From: Paenibacillus radicis (ex Gao et al. 2016)
GTDB taxonomy: Bacteria; Bacillota; Bacilli; Paenibacillales; Paenibacillaceae
Length of the DNA stretch: 64,000 bases
Assembly: GCF_014641555.1 (NCBI RefSeq)
Contig: NZ_BMHY01000001.1
Location: forward strand, 1,027,678-1,091,677
Direction of reading: 5' to 3'
Of the stretch, positions 52,723 to 63,992 are shown piece by piece; positions within the stretch are counted from its first letter, which is position 1; every line of letters begins with the position of its first letter. The notes below the pieces were generated by a model that ran no database searches, was not told the DNA's origin, and saw only the letters and a program-made list of their open reading frames with translations. Both the position numbers and the translations under genes were made by a program.

Positions 52723-54507
52723 TTGGACGTCTTTAGACAGCTAAAGCGATTTTATTGGGTAGAACGAAAGTTTCTGCTAACTTCCATCATCTGTCTGATG
52801 TGTGCGACTGCGCTCGGTCTTGTTTATCCGAATATGCTTCGCATTCTAATCGACGATGTCATCAAGGAAAGTAAGTTCGAAAAGGTGCCGGCGCTGGCTT
52901 TAACAGTCGTTGCTGTCGTTGCCTTCAAAGGCTTTATGCAATTTTTGCACGGATTTTTTGGCGGCCGGCTGGGCAACCGGGTTGCGCTGCGTCTTCGGAA
53001 CGCTTGTTACGACAAATTACAAACGCTTTCTTTCCAATATTATGATAAAGCGAAAACAGGCGATCTGATGTCGCGGCTGACAGCCGATCTGGAGGCCATC
53101 CGCAACTTTATCGGCTTCGGCTTTGCGCAAATTTTGAACGTAGTGCTGATGGTGCTGTTTGGCGGGGCAATGATGATGTCCATCCATTGGCAGCTCACGC
53201 TTATTACGCTGGTGACGATTCCGCTGCTTGCCTTCTCGGCTATTCGCTTTGAGAAGAACATTCATCCGGCCTTCCGCGAAATGCGGAAAGCGATGAGCAA
53301 TCTGACGACCGCGGTGCAGGAAAATATCACCGGCGTGCGTACGGTTAAATCCTTTGCAAGAGAGCCGCATGAAGTGACGAAGTTCGCGGTACGCAATGAA
53401 GCGTATAAGACGAACCAGATTGGCGCCGCGACGATTTGGGCGAAGTTTTTCCCTTACATGGAGCTGTTCGCCAACCTGAGCGTCGTTATTCTGCTTATTG
53501 TAGGCGGATCTTACGTCATGAGAGGCGATCTGAAGCTCGGTGAGCTTGTAGCCTTCTTCAGCTTGATCTGGTACATTATCGGTCCGATGTGGGGGATTGG
53601 CTTCCATATCAACAACTACACGCAATCGAAAGCTTCCGGCGAACGGGTGCTGGGTCTGCTGAACGAGCATGTCCATGTGAAAAACATCGAGCATCCCATC
53701 GTGCTGGAAAGCGAAGCTGTTAAAGGTCATGTCCGGTTTGACCGCGTAACGTTCAATTATCCGGATAAATCGCCAGCTTTGACGGATGTATCGATCGATG
53801 CGCCTGCCGGCTCGGTTATCGGCTTGCTTGGCGCTACGGGCTCAGGCAAATCGACGATTATTCAATTGCTGATGCGTGCTTATAACGTTAAGAATGGCAC
53901 GATCACGCTTGACGGGATCGACATTCGCAATATGGATACGGAAAGCTTGCGCAGCCAGATTGCCCCTGTATTCCAGGAAACGTTCCTATTCTCGGCTTCC
54001 ATTCGCGCCAACATCGCTTACGGTGTTCGTGATGTGACTGAGGAGCAAATTATTAAAGCGGCGAAAATGGCGAAAGCGCATGATTTCATTATGGAGCTTC
54101 CGCTTGGCTATGACACTATCGTAGGCGAACGCGGCATGGGCTTATCCGGCGGCCAGAAGCAGCGGATTGCGATCGCCCGAGCTTTGATTAAGAACCCGCG
54201 CATCTTGATTCTCGACGACGCGACAAGCGCGGTCGATATGGAAACGGAGCATGAAATTCAAGCCGGCTTTAAGGAATTGATGGAGGGGCGCACAACGTTC
54301 ATCATCGCACACCGGATATCCTCCTTGCGCCATGCCGATGAAATCATCGTTCTCGATGAAGGTCATATCGTGCAGCGCGGCACGCATGAGCAGCTGCTGA
54401 AGCAAGCAGGGCCTTACCGCGATACTTACAATATCCAATATGCGGATCATCCTTATATTGATCAGCAGCTCTCGGAGTCGGAGCGGAATAGGAGCAGCGT
54501 ACAATGA
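52723..54507 (+). CDS. ABC exporter half-transporter, degenerate-site subunit (BmrC/YheI-like)
   Basis: This 594-residue type IV ABC exporter half has six membrane helices in the first about 320 residues and a C-terminal ATPase domain. Walker A is GATGSGKST and the signature LSGGQKQR is canonical. Walker B reads ILILDDATSAVD, with Asp where the catalytic Glu should be. This is the pattern of the non-catalytic partner in heterodimeric exporters such as BmrCD. The start is a TTG behind GGGGAGATGG. It overlaps the next gene by four bases. Confidence 0.93.
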   Translation: MDVFRQLKRFYWVERKFLLTSIICLMCATALGLVYPNMLRILIDDVIKESKFEKVPALALTVVAVVAFKGFMQFLHGFFGGRLGNRVALRLRNACYDKLQTLSFQYYDKAKTGDLMSRLTADLEAIRNFIGFGFAQILNVVLMVLFGGAMMMSIHWQLTLITLVTIPLLAFSAIRFEKNIHPAFREMRKAMSNLTTAVQENITGVRTVKSFAREPHEVTKFAVRNEAYKTNQIGAATIWAKFFPYMELFANLSVVILLIVGGSYVMRGDLKLGELVAFFSLIWYIIGPMWGIGFHINNYTQSKASGERVLGLLNEHVHVKNIEHPIVLESEAVKGHVRFDRVTFNYPDKSPALTDVSIDAPAGSVIGLLGATGSGKSTIIQLLMRAYNVKNGTITLDGIDIRNMDTESLRSQIAPVFQETFLFSASIRANIAYGVRDVTEEQIIKAAKMAKAHDFIMELPLGYDTIVGERGMGLSGGQKQRIAIARALIKNPRILILDDATSAVDMETEHEIQAGFKELMEGRTTFIIAHRISSLRHADEIIVLDEGHIVQRGTHEQLLKQAGPYRDTYNIQYADHPYIDQQLSESERNRSSVQ

Positions 54508-56336
54508 GTGCCAAGAAATCGAATGTAAACGATAAAAACGCCAGGTTTATTTACAAGGACGATGATGCGATCGAAAAGCCGTTCAACTGGGCTCAGGTTC
54601 GCCGCCTGCTCATCTATATGAGCCCTTATAAGAAAGAGCTTACTCCCGTCATTATTATGATGATTCTTGGTACATTGACCCGACTCGGCATTCCAGCGCT
54701 CGTCATTCTCGCGATTGACCAGGCTATTGCGCCGGATAATGGAAACGGGCCGACGAGCTTTCCAAAGCTTTATCTGATCGCCGCAATCATGCTCGTGTTG
54801 TTCATCGTGCAATGGGCGTCGAATACGTACCGGATCAAATATACAAACATTATCGGCCAGAAGGTTATTTACGACCTGCGCCATCATCTATTCCAGCATA
54901 TTCAGAAGCTTTCATTCCGGTTCTATGACAAGCGGCCTGCCGGTTCCGTCCTTGTCCGGGTAACGAATGACGTCAATGCGCTGCAGGATCTGTTCACGAA
55001 CGGCGTCGTCAACCTGCTTATGGACTGTGTTCAGCTCGTCGGGATCGTCGTCATTCTGCTCGTATGGAACTTTAAGCTGGGTCTGGCCATCATGATTACG
55101 GTGCCGCTCATGTTCATCGTATCGACGGCGCTTCGCAAACGAATCCGTTTCGCTTGGCAGACGGTGCGGATGAAGCAGTCCCGGATCAATGCTCACCTCA
55201 ACGAGAGTATTCAAGGCATGAAGATTACGCAGGCTTACGTGCAAGAGAAAGACAACATGAGCTTTTTCGAAAATATGAACGAAGACAACTTAAAATCATG
55301 GAACAAAGCATCTGCGCTTAACCAGATGTTTGGTCCGATTATTGAGGTCACCTCGGCCATTGGTACGCTGATCTTGTTCTGGTACGGTGCACATCTCATT
55401 CAATCGAATGAAATTACGATCGGTGTTCTCGTTGGTTTCGCCAACTACATCGGCAACTTCTGGGACCCGATCAACCGTCTGGGGCAAATGTACAACCAAT
55501 TGCTGATCGCCATGGCTTCCTCGGAGCGGATTTTCGAATTTATCGATGAGGAACCTACCGTAGGCGAGCAAGGTTCAGCGAAACCGCTGCTCAGCATCCG
55601 CGGCGATGTGAAGTTCGACAACATTCTGTTCGAGTATGAGAAGGGAAGACCAGCGCTCAAAGGGATTAGCCTCGACGTGAAGGCAGGCCAGTCGATCGCG
55701 CTTGTCGGACATACAGGCTCGGGCAAAAGTACCATTATCAATCTGCTCTGCCGGTTCTACGATCCGGTGGAAGGGCGCGTGCTTATCGATGGCAAAGACA
55801 TTCGCGACGTGACCATCGACAGCTTGCGTTCGCAGGTCGGTATTGTTCTGCAGGATACGTTCATTTTCGCCGGAACAATTCGTGACAACATCCGCTATGG
55901 ACGACTGGATGCGACGGATAGCGAAATTGTTGAAGCAGCCAAAGCGGTTCACGCCCATGACTTCATCATGAGTCTGCCAGACGGCTATGACACCGAAGTT
56001 GAGGAACGCGGCAACGTGTTGTCCATGGGACAAAGACAGCTGCTGTCCTTCGCACGGGCGCTGCTCTCTGATCCTCGCGTTCTTATTCTGGACGAAGCGA
56101 CGGCAAGCATTGATACGGAAACAGAGCTTCATATTCAGGAAGCGCTCAAGACGCTGCTGGCTGGACGCACATCCTTCATGATTGCTCACCGGTTGTCTAC
56201 AATCCGCAATGCTGATGAAATTGTCGTACTGGATCATGGCCGTATTGTCGAGCAAGGCACGCATGATCAACTGATCGCTAGAGGCGGCGTTTATAACGGT
56301 TTGATCGAAGCGCAATATCGATTCTTGTCGGCTTAA
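54504..56336 (+). CDS. ABC exporter half-transporter, catalytic subunit (BmrD/YheH-like)
   Basis: This 610-residue partner half has a short cytoplasmic N-terminal extension (about 1-40), six membrane helices and an ATPase domain. Walker A is GHTGSGKST and Walker [13 protein letters not shown], carries the catalytic Glu. The signature is LSMGQRQL rather than LSGGQ. The altered signature here and the Asp in the partner fall in the same composite site, so the pair has one active and one degenerate ATP site. A drug, peptide or lipid substrate is likely but not readable. Confidence 0.93.
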   Translation: MSAKKSNVNDKNARFIYKDDDAIEKPFNWAQVRRLLIYMSPYKKELTPVIIMMILGTLTRLGIPALVILAIDQAIAPDNGNGPTSFPKLYLIAAIMLVLFIVQWASNTYRIKYTNIIGQKVIYDLRHHLFQHIQKLSFRFYDKRPAGSVLVRVTNDVNALQDLFTNGVVNLLMDCVQLVGIVVILLVWNFKLGLAIMITVPLMFIVSTALRKRIRFAWQTVRMKQSRINAHLNESIQGMKITQAYVQEKDNMSFFENMNEDNLKSWNKASALNQMFGPIIEVTSAIGTLILFWYGAHLIQSNEITIGVLVGFANYIGNFWDPINRLGQMYNQLLIAMASSERIFEFIDEEPTVGEQGSAKPLLSIRGDVKFDNILFEYEKGRPALKGISLDVKAGQSIALVGHTGSGKSTIINLLCRFYDPVEGRVLIDGKDIRDVTIDSLRSQVGIVLQDTFIFAGTIRDNIRYGRLDATDSEIVEAAKAVHAHDFIMSLPDGYDTEVEERGNVLSMGQRQLLSFARALLSDPRVLILDEATASIDTETELHIQEALKTLLAGRTSFMIAHRLSTIRNADEIVVLDHGRIVEQGTHDQLIARGGVYNGLIEAQYRFLSA

Positions 56337-56350
56337 CTATTGATTTTTGC

Positions 56351-56397
56351 AAAAAGAACCTCCACAATGGAAGTAAAACTTCCGGGAGGTTCTTTTT
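56351..56397 (+). terminator. Terminator hairpin after the ABC operon, overlapping the purT ribosome binding site
   Basis: AAAAAGAACCTCC (56351-56363) pairs with GGAGGTTCTTTTT (56385-56397), with an inner GGAAGT/ACTTCC stem. The right arm contains GGGAGGT, the only plausible ribosome binding site for purT, whose ATG is at 56402. Confidence 0.75.
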
Positions 56398-56401
56398 CGT
56401 T

Positions 56402-57583
56402 ATGTATGGATCACCATTGTCATCGCAAGCTCGTAAAATGCTGCTGCTAGGCTCAGGAGAACTAGGTAAGGAAGTCATTCTGGAGGCGCAGCGGTTAGGC
56501 GTCGAGACGATCGCGGTCGACCGGTATGCGAATGCGCCGGCTATGCAGGCCGCACATCGGTATCATGTCGCCGATATGCTTGACGGGGCAGCCATTAGAC
56601 GCATTATCGAAGAGGAGCGTCCGGATTATATCGTACCGGAGATTGAAGCCATCGCAACGGAAACGCTGCTGGAATTGGAGCAGGAAGGCTTCCGCGTCGT
56701 ACCGACGGCCCGCGCGGCGAGGCTGACGATGGACCGCGAAGGCATCCGCAGACTTGCAGCGGAGACGCTAGGCTTGCCGACAGCACCTTATCGCTTTGCC
56801 GATTCGCTGGACGAGCTGAAGACGGCCGTCAAGGAATTGGGCTTGCCTTGCGTCATTAAGCCGATTATGAGCTCCTCCGGCAAAGGACAAAGCATCTGCC
56901 GGACAGAGGAAGATATCGAGGCTTGCTGGGAGTATGCGATGGAGGGCGGACGCGCCAAAAAACAACGGATTATCGTTGAAGGCTTCGTTACGTTTGAATC
57001 GGAAATTACGCTGCTTACGATCCGCTCGGTATCGGGAACGAGCTTCTGCGCACCAATTGGCCATGTGCAGAAAGACGGGGATTATATCGAATCTTGGCAG
57101 CCGCATGCCATGACGATCGAGCAGATAAAAGAGGCGGAGCATATCGCACAGCGTATTACCGATGAGCTGGGAGGCCACGGCCTGTATGGCGTTGAGCTGT
57201 TTATAACGCAAGACGGCGTGCTGTTCAGCGAAGTGTCGCCTCGTCCGCATGACACCGGAATGGTGACGATGGCGACGCAGGATTTGTCGGAATTTGCGCT
57301 GCATGTCCGGGCTATTCTCGGCTTTCCGATCCCGACCATCAGGCTGCTGTCACCGGGCGCATCCCATACGCTTAAAGCGGACCGGGAGCATACCGAGTTC
57401 AATATCGGCGGAGTGGAGAAAGCATTAGCGCTGCCTAATACGCAGGTTCGCGTGTTCGGCAAGCCGGAGACGAAGGTCGGCCGCCGGATGGCGGTTGCCT
57501 TGAGCACAGCGGAAGACGTCGAGCAAGCCCGTGAGGTTGCACGACAGGCGGCGGAATCGCTGTGGATTGAATACAAGCAATAA
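56402..57583 (+). CDS. purT: Formate-dependent phosphoribosylglycinamide formyltransferase
   Basis: PurT is the ATP-grasp enzyme that formylates GAR with formate and ATP in purine synthesis, a folate-independent alternative to PurN. The 393-residue protein has the N-terminal [20 protein letters not shown], the ATP-grasp block [14 protein letters not shown] and the metal-site region [19 protein letters not shown]. The start at 56402 depends on GGGAGGT located inside the preceding hairpin; the next in-frame ATG (56438) has no site. Confidence 0.95.
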   Translation: MYGSPLSSQARKMLLLGSGELGKEVILEAQRLGVETIAVDRYANAPAMQAAHRYHVADMLDGAAIRRIIEEERPDYIVPEIEAIATETLLELEQEGFRVVPTARAARLTMDREGIRRLAAETLGLPTAPYRFADSLDELKTAVKELGLPCVIKPIMSSSGKGQSICRTEEDIEACWEYAMEGGRAKKQRIIVEGFVTFESEITLLTIRSVSGTSFCAPIGHVQKDGDYIESWQPHAMTIEQIKEAEHIAQRITDELGGHGLYGVELFITQDGVLFSEVSPRPHDTGMVTMATQDLSEFALHVRAILGFPIPTIRLLSPGASHTLKADREHTEFNIGGVEKALALPNTQVRVFGKPETKVGRRMAVALSTAEDVEQAREVARQAAESLWIEYKQ

Positions 57584-57619
57584 AGAGGCGGTATAGGATT
57601 GTCTAGGCCTCATAAGCAA

Positions 57620-57672
57620 GAAGCCTTCACATCCGCGTTCGATGCGCGGAAGGAAGGCTTCTCCGTTTTTTT
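57620..57672 (+). terminator. Terminator after purT
   Basis: GAAGCCTTC (57620-57628) pairs with GAAGGCTTC (57653-57661) with an inner CCGCG/CGCGG stem, then CCG and eight to nine T residues. Confidence 0.8.
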
Positions 57673-57690
57673 TAACCTGTTATTCGGTAT

Positions 57691-58422
57691 TTACTTGGTT
57701 TTACGCCAGTAGATGCCGGTGATGTCGATAGGGATGATGGGATCAGTAATGTTGTGAATAGCGCGGAAATCATGGACGGCCGCAGCGCAATAACCGATCG
57801 AATAGTCATCAACGATGAGGAATCCGCCGATAGAGAGTTTAGGATATAAATTGTTTAAGCTGTCCATCGTAGAGGAATACATATCGCCGTCGAGCCTCGC
57901 GATCGCCAGTTGGGTGATCGGAGCGACAGGCAATGTATCTTTGAACCAGCCTTTCAGGAACGTAACCTGCCGGTCGAGCAGACCGTATTTGCGGAAATTG
58001 TTTTTTACTTCCGGCAAGCTTACGCGCAGGAAGTCTTGCGTATGAAACGTAGAGGTTGCGTCAATCGGATATTGGGGATCAGGCACAGGCAGTCCTTCGA
58101 ATGAATCGGCGACAAAGACGCGCCGGTTGTTCATGCCATGCGCCTTCAGAAAACCGCGCATAAAAATGCACGCGCCGCCGCGCCAGACGCCGGTTTCGAT
58201 GAAATCGCCGGGAATGCCTTCGCGCAGAACCGTATCCATGGCTTCATGAAGCTGATTCATCCGCAGTCTGCCGATCATGCTATGGGCGATATTCGGCCAA
58301 TCCAATCCTTCCCAACGGTTTGTGGGGGTTGCGTTGCCGCCTTCATGTTCCAGCCAAATTTCGAATAAGATTGTTTTTTTGAGCAGTTCCAAATATAATT
58401 GCGTTCCCGCGTCACTCGTCAT
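57691..58422 (-). CDS. TylF/MycF-family O-methyltransferase-like protein
   Basis: This 243-residue protein matches the TylF/MycF macrocin-type SAM-dependent methyltransferases. It has FIETGVWRGGACIFMRGFL as the SAM-binding region, VFVADSFEGLPVPD, and the metal-binding acidic residues in ARLDGDMYSSTMDSL and IVDDYSIGYCAAAV. Relatives act on sugars in antibiotics or surface polysaccharides. No biosynthetic cluster surrounds it, so the acceptor is unknown. The start at 58422 has GAGGAG ahead and is preferred to 58440. It is transcribed alone. Confidence 0.85.
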   Translation of the reverse strand: MTSDAGTQLYLELLKKTILFEIWLEHEGGNATPTNRWEGLDWPNIAHSMIGRLRMNQLHEAMDTVLREGIPGDFIETGVWRGGACIFMRGFLKAHGMNNRRVFVADSFEGLPVPDPQYPIDATSTFHTQDFLRVSLPEVKNNFRKYGLLDRQVTFLKGWFKDTLPVAPITQLAIARLDGDMYSSTMDSLNNLYPKLSIGGFLIVDDYSIGYCAAAVHDFRAIHNITDPIIPIDITGIYWRKTK

Positions 58423-58440
58423 TGATCGCTTGCTCCTCAC

Positions 58441-58785
58441 ATTGTCTTATTAAACCTAATATATTGAGAGGCGAGCAGGGTGGTGTGTGCATACGCCGCA
58501 GCAGGCGTTACCCAAAATCAGCCAAATGAAGGAGGAACGTAAGGATCGGCAGGCTTATAATTTGAATTTACGGAAAAACTGATGCTTACAGCAGGTTGAA
58601 ACGCATCTATTTCGGGCGATCCTATGGGCCGCCTTCGAATTTATCAATCTTCTTATCCCTTGCCGGGCTTAGGGTTCGGGCGATTAACGTATGCTTCGTT
58701 CGTGAAGATGTCTTTACTAATCGGGACAATTTGCATTAAAATACTTGAAGTATGGAAACGCAATAACTAAGGAGGGCCAGGCCCT
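58441..58785. other. Divergent intergenic region before parE
   Basis: About 345 bases separate the methyltransferase gene from parE. I see no coding frame with a ribosome binding site. The only supported element is the parE promoter near its right end. Confidence 0.5.
58713..58742 (+). promoter_or_regulatory. Candidate promoter for parEC
   Basis: TTTACT (58713-58718) and TAAAAT (58737-58742) are 18 bases apart, about 45 bases before the parE ATG. Confidence 0.45.
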
Positions 58786-60756
58786 ATGGCAGAACAACTT
58801 GATTTTCCCCCGAATTCGACAGCGGCTGATCGCAATTATGAGGCTGATGATATACAGGTTCTGGAAGGATTAACGGCTGTGCGCAAACGGCCGGGCATGT
58901 ATATCGGAAGCACCAGCAGTTCAGGCTTGCATCATCTCGTTTGGGAAATTGTCGATAATGCGGTGGACGAGCATTTAGCCAAATTTTGTTCGGCTATTGA
59001 CGTCACCTTACATAAAAACGGTTCTATAACGGTTCACGACAATGGCAGGGGCATTCCGACAGGCATGCATAAAACAGGCATTCCAACCCCACAGGTCGTT
59101 TATACGATTCTTCATGCAGGCGGAAAGTTCGGCGGATCGGGCTATAAAAAGTCCGGCGGCCTTCACGGCGTAGGCGCATCTGTAACGAATGCGCTGTCCG
59201 AGTGGCTGGAAGTTGAAATTTTCCGTGACGGCAAAATACATAAAATGCGTTTTGAGTATTGGGTAGACAAAAAAGGCAAGGAGCATGTCGGCGAGCCTGT
59301 AACCGGGCTGGAAGTCGTCGGCTCTACGAACCGGACGGGGACGAAGGTAACGTTCAAGCCCGACGTGCGCGTGTTTCAAAACGGTATTTCGCTCAACTAC
59401 GATACGCTTGCGGAACGTTTGCAGGAGATCGCCTTCCTCAACTCTGGCTTGAAGGTGACGATTAAAGACGACCGCAGCGGCAAGCAGGACGTGTTTCATT
59501 ACGAGGGCGGCGCCAAGCAGTTCGTTGAATATTTGAACGAAGACAAAACCGTGCTTCATGACGTCATTCACTTTGCAGGCGAACGGGACGACATCGAGGT
59601 TGAAGTCGCACTGCAATACAATGACGGCTACACAGAAACGATTGCTTCCTTCGTCAACTCTATTCCGACACGCGGCGGCGGTACGCATGAGACCGGCTTC
59701 AAAACGGCGTATACGCGGGTTATGAACGATTACGCCCGTAAAGCAGGGCTGCTGAAGGAGAAGGATAAAAACCTGGAGGGCAATGATTTGCGCGAAGGGA
59801 TGATGTCCGTCATCAATATTAAAATGGGTGAGGTCGAATTCGTCGGGCAGACGAAGGATCAACTCGGCAGCGCTTCCGCAAGGAGCGCGGTAGATGCGGT
59901 TGTAACGGACAAAATGCAGGTTTTCCTGGAAGAAAATCCGCAGGTGGCGCAATCGTTGCTTAAGAAAGCTGTGCAGGCCTCAAGGGCGCGTGAGGCGGCT
60001 CGTAAAGCGCGAGAGGAAATTCGCAGCGGGAAGAAAAAGAGTGAAAGCTCCAATCTGAACGGCAAGCTCACCCCGGCGCAATCGAAAGACTTTACCCGCA
60101 ATGAGCTGTTTATCGTCGAAGGCGATTCGGCCGGCGGTTCGGCCAAGCAAGGCCGTGATTCGAAATATCAGGCGATCCTGCCGCTTAAGGGCAAGCCGAT
60201 GAATCCCGAGAAAGCGAAACTGCTCGACATCTTGAAGAACGACGAGTATAAAGCCATTATCGCTTCGATCGGAGCAGGCGTCGGTCCGGAATTTGACGTC
60301 GAGGAATGCAACTACAACAAGATTATCATCATGACCGATGCGGATACGGACGGCGCGCATATCCAAGTGCTGCTGCTGACTTTCTTTTACCGCTATATGA
60401 AGCCGCTTATCGATACGGGCCGGATCTACATCGCACAGCCGCCGCTGTACAAAATTTCCCGCAAATCCGGGAAGCTGGAGACGGTGCGTTATGCCTGGAC
60501 AGACGAGCAGCTGCAAAATTACTTGAAGGAATTTGGCAAAAGCTTTGAGCTCCAGCGCTATAAAGGACTTGGCGAGATGAATCCGGAACAGCTGTGGGAG
60601 ACGACGATGAATCCCGAGACGCGCACGCTGCTGCAAGTGCAGATTGAAGATGCGGCGAAAGCAGAGCGCCGGGTTTCCGCCTTGATGGGCGATAAAGTCG
60701 ATCCGCGCAAACGGTGGATTTTGGAAAATGTCGACTTCACGGAGTATGAGGAATAG
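58786..60756 (+). CDS. parE: DNA topoisomerase IV subunit B
   Basis: ParE is the ATPase subunit of topoisomerase IV, which unlinks daughter chromosomes. The 656-residue protein has the GHKL ATP site ([37 protein letters not shown]), the transducer domain, and a Toprim domain with [14 protein letters not shown] and [11 protein letters not shown]. It is followed 11 bases later by parC. The ParC-type partner and the absence of recF/dnaN neighbours argue for ParE rather than GyrB. Confidence 0.94.
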   Translation: MAEQLDFPPNSTAADRNYEADDIQVLEGLTAVRKRPGMYIGSTSSSGLHHLVWEIVDNAVDEHLAKFCSAIDVTLHKNGSITVHDNGRGIPTGMHKTGIPTPQVVYTILHAGGKFGGSGYKKSGGLHGVGASVTNALSEWLEVEIFRDGKIHKMRFEYWVDKKGKEHVGEPVTGLEVVGSTNRTGTKVTFKPDVRVFQNGISLNYDTLAERLQEIAFLNSGLKVTIKDDRSGKQDVFHYEGGAKQFVEYLNEDKTVLHDVIHFAGERDDIEVEVALQYNDGYTETIASFVNSIPTRGGGTHETGFKTAYTRVMNDYARKAGLLKEKDKNLEGNDLREGMMSVINIKMGEVEFVGQTKDQLGSASARSAVDAVVTDKMQVFLEENPQVAQSLLKKAVQASRAREAARKAREEIRSGKKKSESSNLNGKLTPAQSKDFTRNELFIVEGDSAGGSAKQGRDSKYQAILPLKGKPMNPEKAKLLDILKNDEYKAIIASIGAGVGPEFDVEECNYNKIIIMTDADTDGAHIQVLLLTFFYRYMKPLIDTGRIYIAQPPLYKISRKSGKLETVRYAWTDEQLQNYLKEFGKSFELQRYKGLGEMNPEQLWETTMNPETRTLLQVQIEDAAKAERRVSALMGDKVDPRKRWILENVDFTEYEE

Positions 60757-60767
60757 GGGGCAACGAC

Positions 60768-63224
60768 ATGGGTATGCTCGAACAGTTTTTACCGGCGTAT
60801 TTGGAAGAGGTCGTCGGTGACCGATTCGGACGCTATTCGAAATATATTATTCAAGATCGTGCCATTCCCGACGTTCGGGATGGCCTCAAGCCGGTTCAAC
60901 GCCGGATTTTATACGCAATGTACGATTCCAGCAACACGCCGGACAAACCGTACCGCAAGTCGGCGAAAACAGTCGGCGATGTAATGGGCAACTATCATCC
61001 GCATGGCGATTCTTCGATTTATGAAGGTATGGTGCGTATGGCGCAGCCTTGGAAAATGGGACATGTCCTCGTAGACGGCCATGGCAACTGGGGCTCGATG
61101 GATGATGATCCGGCCGCAGCTATGCGTTATACGGAAGCTCGTCTGTCGCCAATCGCCATGGAGCTGCTGCGCGACATCGAGAAACGAACCGTCCAGTTCA
61201 AGGACAACTTCGATAACACGACGAAAGAGCCGGTCGTGCTGCCGTCGCGTTATCCGAACTTGCTCGTGAACGGCGTATCCGGCATTTCCGCTGGTTTCGC
61301 AACAGAAATTCCGCCTCATAATTTGCGTGAGGTCATTGATGGCTGTATCGCGCTTATGAATCGTCCGGATATGCAGCTTGAAGAGCTGATGACGATTATT
61401 AAAGCGCCTGATTTCCCAACGGGCGGCGTTATTATGGGCGAAGAAGGCATTCGCGACGCTTATGCAACGGGAAAAGGACGGATTTATATTCGTTCGCAAG
61501 TAAAAATCGAAGATATGCGCGGCGGACGCCAGCAGATTACGATTACGGAAATCCCGTATCAGGTCGTGAAATCACGGCTTGTGACCGCGATGGAAAATAT
61601 CCGCTTGGAGAAGAAGGTAGAGGGCATTGCAGAGGTTCGCGACGAAAGCGGACGCAACGGCCTAAGAATCGTTGTCGAGCTGAAGAAAGAAGCCGACGCA
61701 AATGGCATTCTCGCTTATTTGCTCAAGAAAACCGATCTGCAGGTTACTTACAACTTCAATATGGTAGCGATCGTTAATAAAGCGCCTCAACAGCTTGGTA
61801 TCAAGCAAATATTAAGCGCTTATATTGAGCATCAGAAGGAAGTTGTAACGTTCCGGACGCAGTATGATTTGGAGAAAGCGGAAGACCGTGCGCATGTGGT
61901 AGAAGGTCTCGTCAAGGCGCTGAACTTGCTTGATGAAGTGATCGCGACGATTAAAGCGTCCAAAAACCGCGCCGACGCACAAAACAATCTTGTTGAAAAG
62001 TATAGCTTCAGTGAACGTCAAGCGGATGCCATTCTGACTTTGCAGCTGTATCGCCTGACTAACCTGGAGATTACGTCGCTGGAGAAAGAGCTCAAGGAAA
62101 TGATGAAGAAGATCGCTTACTTGCGTTCGATCCTCGACAGCGAGAAGAAGCTGCTATCGGTCATCAAGGAAGAGCTGGTTGAAATCCGCGATAAATACGG
62201 CATCGACCGCCGCAGCGAAATTCGCGGGGAAGTCGAAGAGCTTAAGGTGAATCTGGAAGTGCTTGTGACACCAGAGGATGTACTGGTAACGCTTAGCCGC
62301 GAGGGCTACATGAAGCGGACGAGCATGCTGTCCTTCACGCGCTCCGGGGGTGAGCTGGATAACGCCGGAGTGAAGGAAGGCGACTTGATCAGCAGCTTGT
62401 ACGAAGTCAATACGATCGACAACCTGCTGCTGTTTACCCGGAAAGGCCAGTATTATATGCTGCCTGTCCATCAAATTCCGGAGTTCAAATGGAAGGACAC
62501 GGGTACTGCAATCGTCAATATCGTACCGATCCCGAAAGATGATTCCGTCATCAGTATTATTCCGGTCAAGGATTTCAACGCTTCTGAGGTGTCCCTCGTC
62601 TTCGTAACGAAGCGCGGACAGGTTAAGCGTACGGAGCTTAAGGAATATATGACGACGCGCTCTACGGCGATTACAGCCTGTAAGGTAGCGGATGGCGATG
62701 AAATTATTCGCGTTGGAGTCAGCGACAGTTCACAGCAGCTGCTGCTGGTCAGCAAGCAAGGGATGAGCATTCGCTTCACAGAAAGCGAAGTTAACCCGAT
62801 GGGACGTGTGGCGGCAGGCGTTCGCGGCATGCAGCTTAAGGATGATGACGAACTTGTTGCGGCGGAATGGGTCGCAGACGATGAAGGCGAACTGCTCGTC
62901 GTAACTGATATTGGCTATGCCAAACGGACGCTGCTGCTCGATTATCCGGTCCAGGGCCGGGGCGGCAAAGGCGTACAGACTTTTGAATTCAAAGAAGGCA
63001 AACGAGTGAAGCCAAACGGCGATGTGCTCGTTGCCGCATTGTATTGCAAGGAAGCATCCGATATTATTGCGCTGACGACATCTGGCGCACATCTATCGGC
63101 CTCCACAGAGAAAGCACCGATCGAAGACCGTAAATCAATCGGAAAGCTGCTTGTGCCGGTAGAGAAGAACGACACGATCGCTTCGATCATTATTCGTCCG
63201 GCGCTCTCGTCCCATCAATCGTAA
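60768..63224 (+). CDS. parC: DNA topoisomerase IV subunit A
   Basis: ParC is the DNA-cleaving subunit of topoisomerase IV. The 818-residue protein has [20 protein letters not shown], the quinolone-resistance-determining region around [19 protein letters not shown] with the normal Ser and Glu, and the catalytic tyrosine Y121 in MRYTEARLS. The C-terminal beta-pinwheel repeats run from about 495 onward. There is no sign of typical resistance substitutions at the Ser/Glu positions. A hairpin terminator follows, embedded in an antisense small gene. Confidence 0.95.
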   Translation: MGMLEQFLPAYLEEVVGDRFGRYSKYIIQDRAIPDVRDGLKPVQRRILYAMYDSSNTPDKPYRKSAKTVGDVMGNYHPHGDSSIYEGMVRMAQPWKMGHVLVDGHGNWGSMDDDPAAAMRYTEARLSPIAMELLRDIEKRTVQFKDNFDNTTKEPVVLPSRYPNLLVNGVSGISAGFATEIPPHNLREVIDGCIALMNRPDMQLEELMTIIKAPDFPTGGVIMGEEGIRDAYATGKGRIYIRSQVKIEDMRGGRQQITITEIPYQVVKSRLVTAMENIRLEKKVEGIAEVRDESGRNGLRIVVELKKEADANGILAYLLKKTDLQVTYNFNMVAIVNKAPQQLGIKQILSAYIEHQKEVVTFRTQYDLEKAEDRAHVVEGLVKALNLLDEVIATIKASKNRADAQNNLVEKYSFSERQADAILTLQLYRLTNLEITSLEKELKEMMKKIAYLRSILDSEKKLLSVIKEELVEIRDKYGIDRRSEIRGEVEELKVNLEVLVTPEDVLVTLSREGYMKRTSMLSFTRSGGELDNAGVKEGDLISSLYEVNTIDNLLLFTRKGQYYMLPVHQIPEFKWKDTGTAIVNIVPIPKDDSVISIIPVKDFNASEVSLVFVTKRGQVKRTELKEYMTTRSTAITACKVADGDEIIRVGVSDSSQQLLLVSKQGMSIRFTESEVNPMGRVAAGVRGMQLKDDDELVAAEWVADDEGELLVVTDIGYAKRTLLLDYPVQGRGGKGVQTFEFKEGKRVKPNGDVLVAALYCKEASDIIALTTSGAHLSASTEKAPIEDRKSIGKLLVPVEKNDTIASIIIRPALSSHQS

Positions 63225-63382
63225 GGACGGTTCGGCGGATCGAAGCGCTCGATCAATTTGACCATCGCGTCAAGCATGACCCACAATGGCACCAGCTCAT
63301 CCGGGCGGTCCAGCCATTGTGGGTCTTTTATGATGCCATAAGCTTTTATTTTCCGAATGATTTCCGCTTTGTGCTCTTCCAT
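63215..63382 (-). CDS. Small 55-residue protein of unknown function, antisense to the parC 3' end
   Basis: A 56-codon frame on the minus strand starts at 63382 behind GAAGGAG at good spacing and ends at 63215, overlapping the parC stop region by ten bases. The product begins [16 protein letters not shown], contains [19 protein letters not shown] and ends FDPPNRPYD. It looks like a small helical protein with conserved-seeming Trp and Pro residues. I do not recognise the family. The frame also houses the parC terminator hairpin. Confidence 0.65.
   Translation of the reverse strand: MEEHKAEIIRKIKAYGIIKDPQWLDRPDELVPLWVMLDAMVKLIERFDPPNRPYD
63278..63328 (+). terminator. Hairpin terminator of parEC inside the antisense small gene
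   Basis: GACCCACAATGGC (63278-63290) and GCCATTGTGGGTC (63313-63325) are perfectly complementary over 13 bp around a 22-base loop and are followed by TTTTA. It lies about 55 bases after the parC stop. Confidence 0.6.
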
Positions 63383-63485
63383 GGGATCACTCCTTCAATC
63401 CGGCATTAGGCAATACATTGACAAATAGGGAGATCGCCTATGCTCATTGTATGTCTAGTCTTGTCAAAACGTTCGGAACTATCGC

Positions 63486-63509
63486 GATTAATGACTCAAA
63501 TTATTAATC
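63486..63509. promoter_or_regulatory. Inverted repeat upstream of the MarR gene
   Basis: GATTAAT (63486-63492) and ATTAATC (63503-63509) form a 7+10+7 inverted repeat about 35 bases ahead of the -10 box. It is a plausible site for MarR autoregulation. Confidence 0.35.
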
Positions 63510-63541
63510 GGGTTAACCTTTTATTCGACATTGCCGTTTGG

Positions 63542-63547
63542 TATAAT
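63542..63547 (+). promoter_or_regulatory. Extended -10 promoter of the MarR gene
   Basis: TGG-TATAAT is a consensus extended -10. The -35 at the correct distance (TTTTAT) is weak. Transcription would start about 35 bases before the ATG at 63588. Confidence 0.5.
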
Positions 63548-63587
63548 TGGTAATAAGGAGAAAATCGGACAGGAAGCGGGTGTCGGT

Positions 63588-63992
63588 ATGGTTTCTGAAG
63601 AATTTACTCGATTATGGACGAAGTTGACGAGAGAGTGGAAGATGAGTCTGGAAGAAGGGTTGGCCCCTTTGACGGAAGGCCAGCTTAACGTGCTCGAACT
63701 GATGCTGCAATTTGAGCCGATGAAGCCATCCGATTTGCTGCAGCATTTGTCCACGACGCCAGCGGCAATTACGACGCTGCTTGACCGGATGGAGCGCAAT
63801 GAGCTGATCGTGCGTACACGGGACGACAATGACCGCAGAATCGTGTGGGTATCTGTGTCGGAGAAGGGACAAGCCGAGGCAGAGCGGGGCAGAGAAATCC
63901 GCTCGAAGCTGTTTGAGGAATCGCTGGACCGGATATCGGCCCACAATCAGCAGCTGCTCGTTTATTTGCTGGGCAAAGTGGCAAACGCATAA
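63588..63992 (+). CDS. MarR-family transcriptional regulator
   Basis: This 134-residue winged-helix regulator of the MarR family has the recognition region KPSDLLQHLSTTPAAITTLL and the wing/dimer region DRMERNELIVRTRDDNDRR, the classical MarR 'DxRxxxV' signature. The start at 63588 is chosen over 63531, which would add an unrelated 19-residue extension. Any gene it controls lies to the right of the window. The ligand is unknown. Confidence 0.92.
   Translation: MVSEEFTRLWTKLTREWKMSLEEGLAPLTEGQLNVLELMLQFEPMKPSDLLQHLSTTPAAITTLLDRMERNELIVRTRDDNDRRIVWVSVSEKGQAEAERGREIRSKLFEESLDRISAHNQQLLVYLLGKVANA

Noticed and set aside
59008..59952. Minus-strand open frame of 314 codons inside parE
   Set aside because: It is antisense to conserved GHKL and transducer motifs and has no start signals.
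63531..63587. N-terminal extension of the MarR protein
   Set aside because: It would begin upstream of, and read through, the TATAAT box, so it would not be in the transcript.
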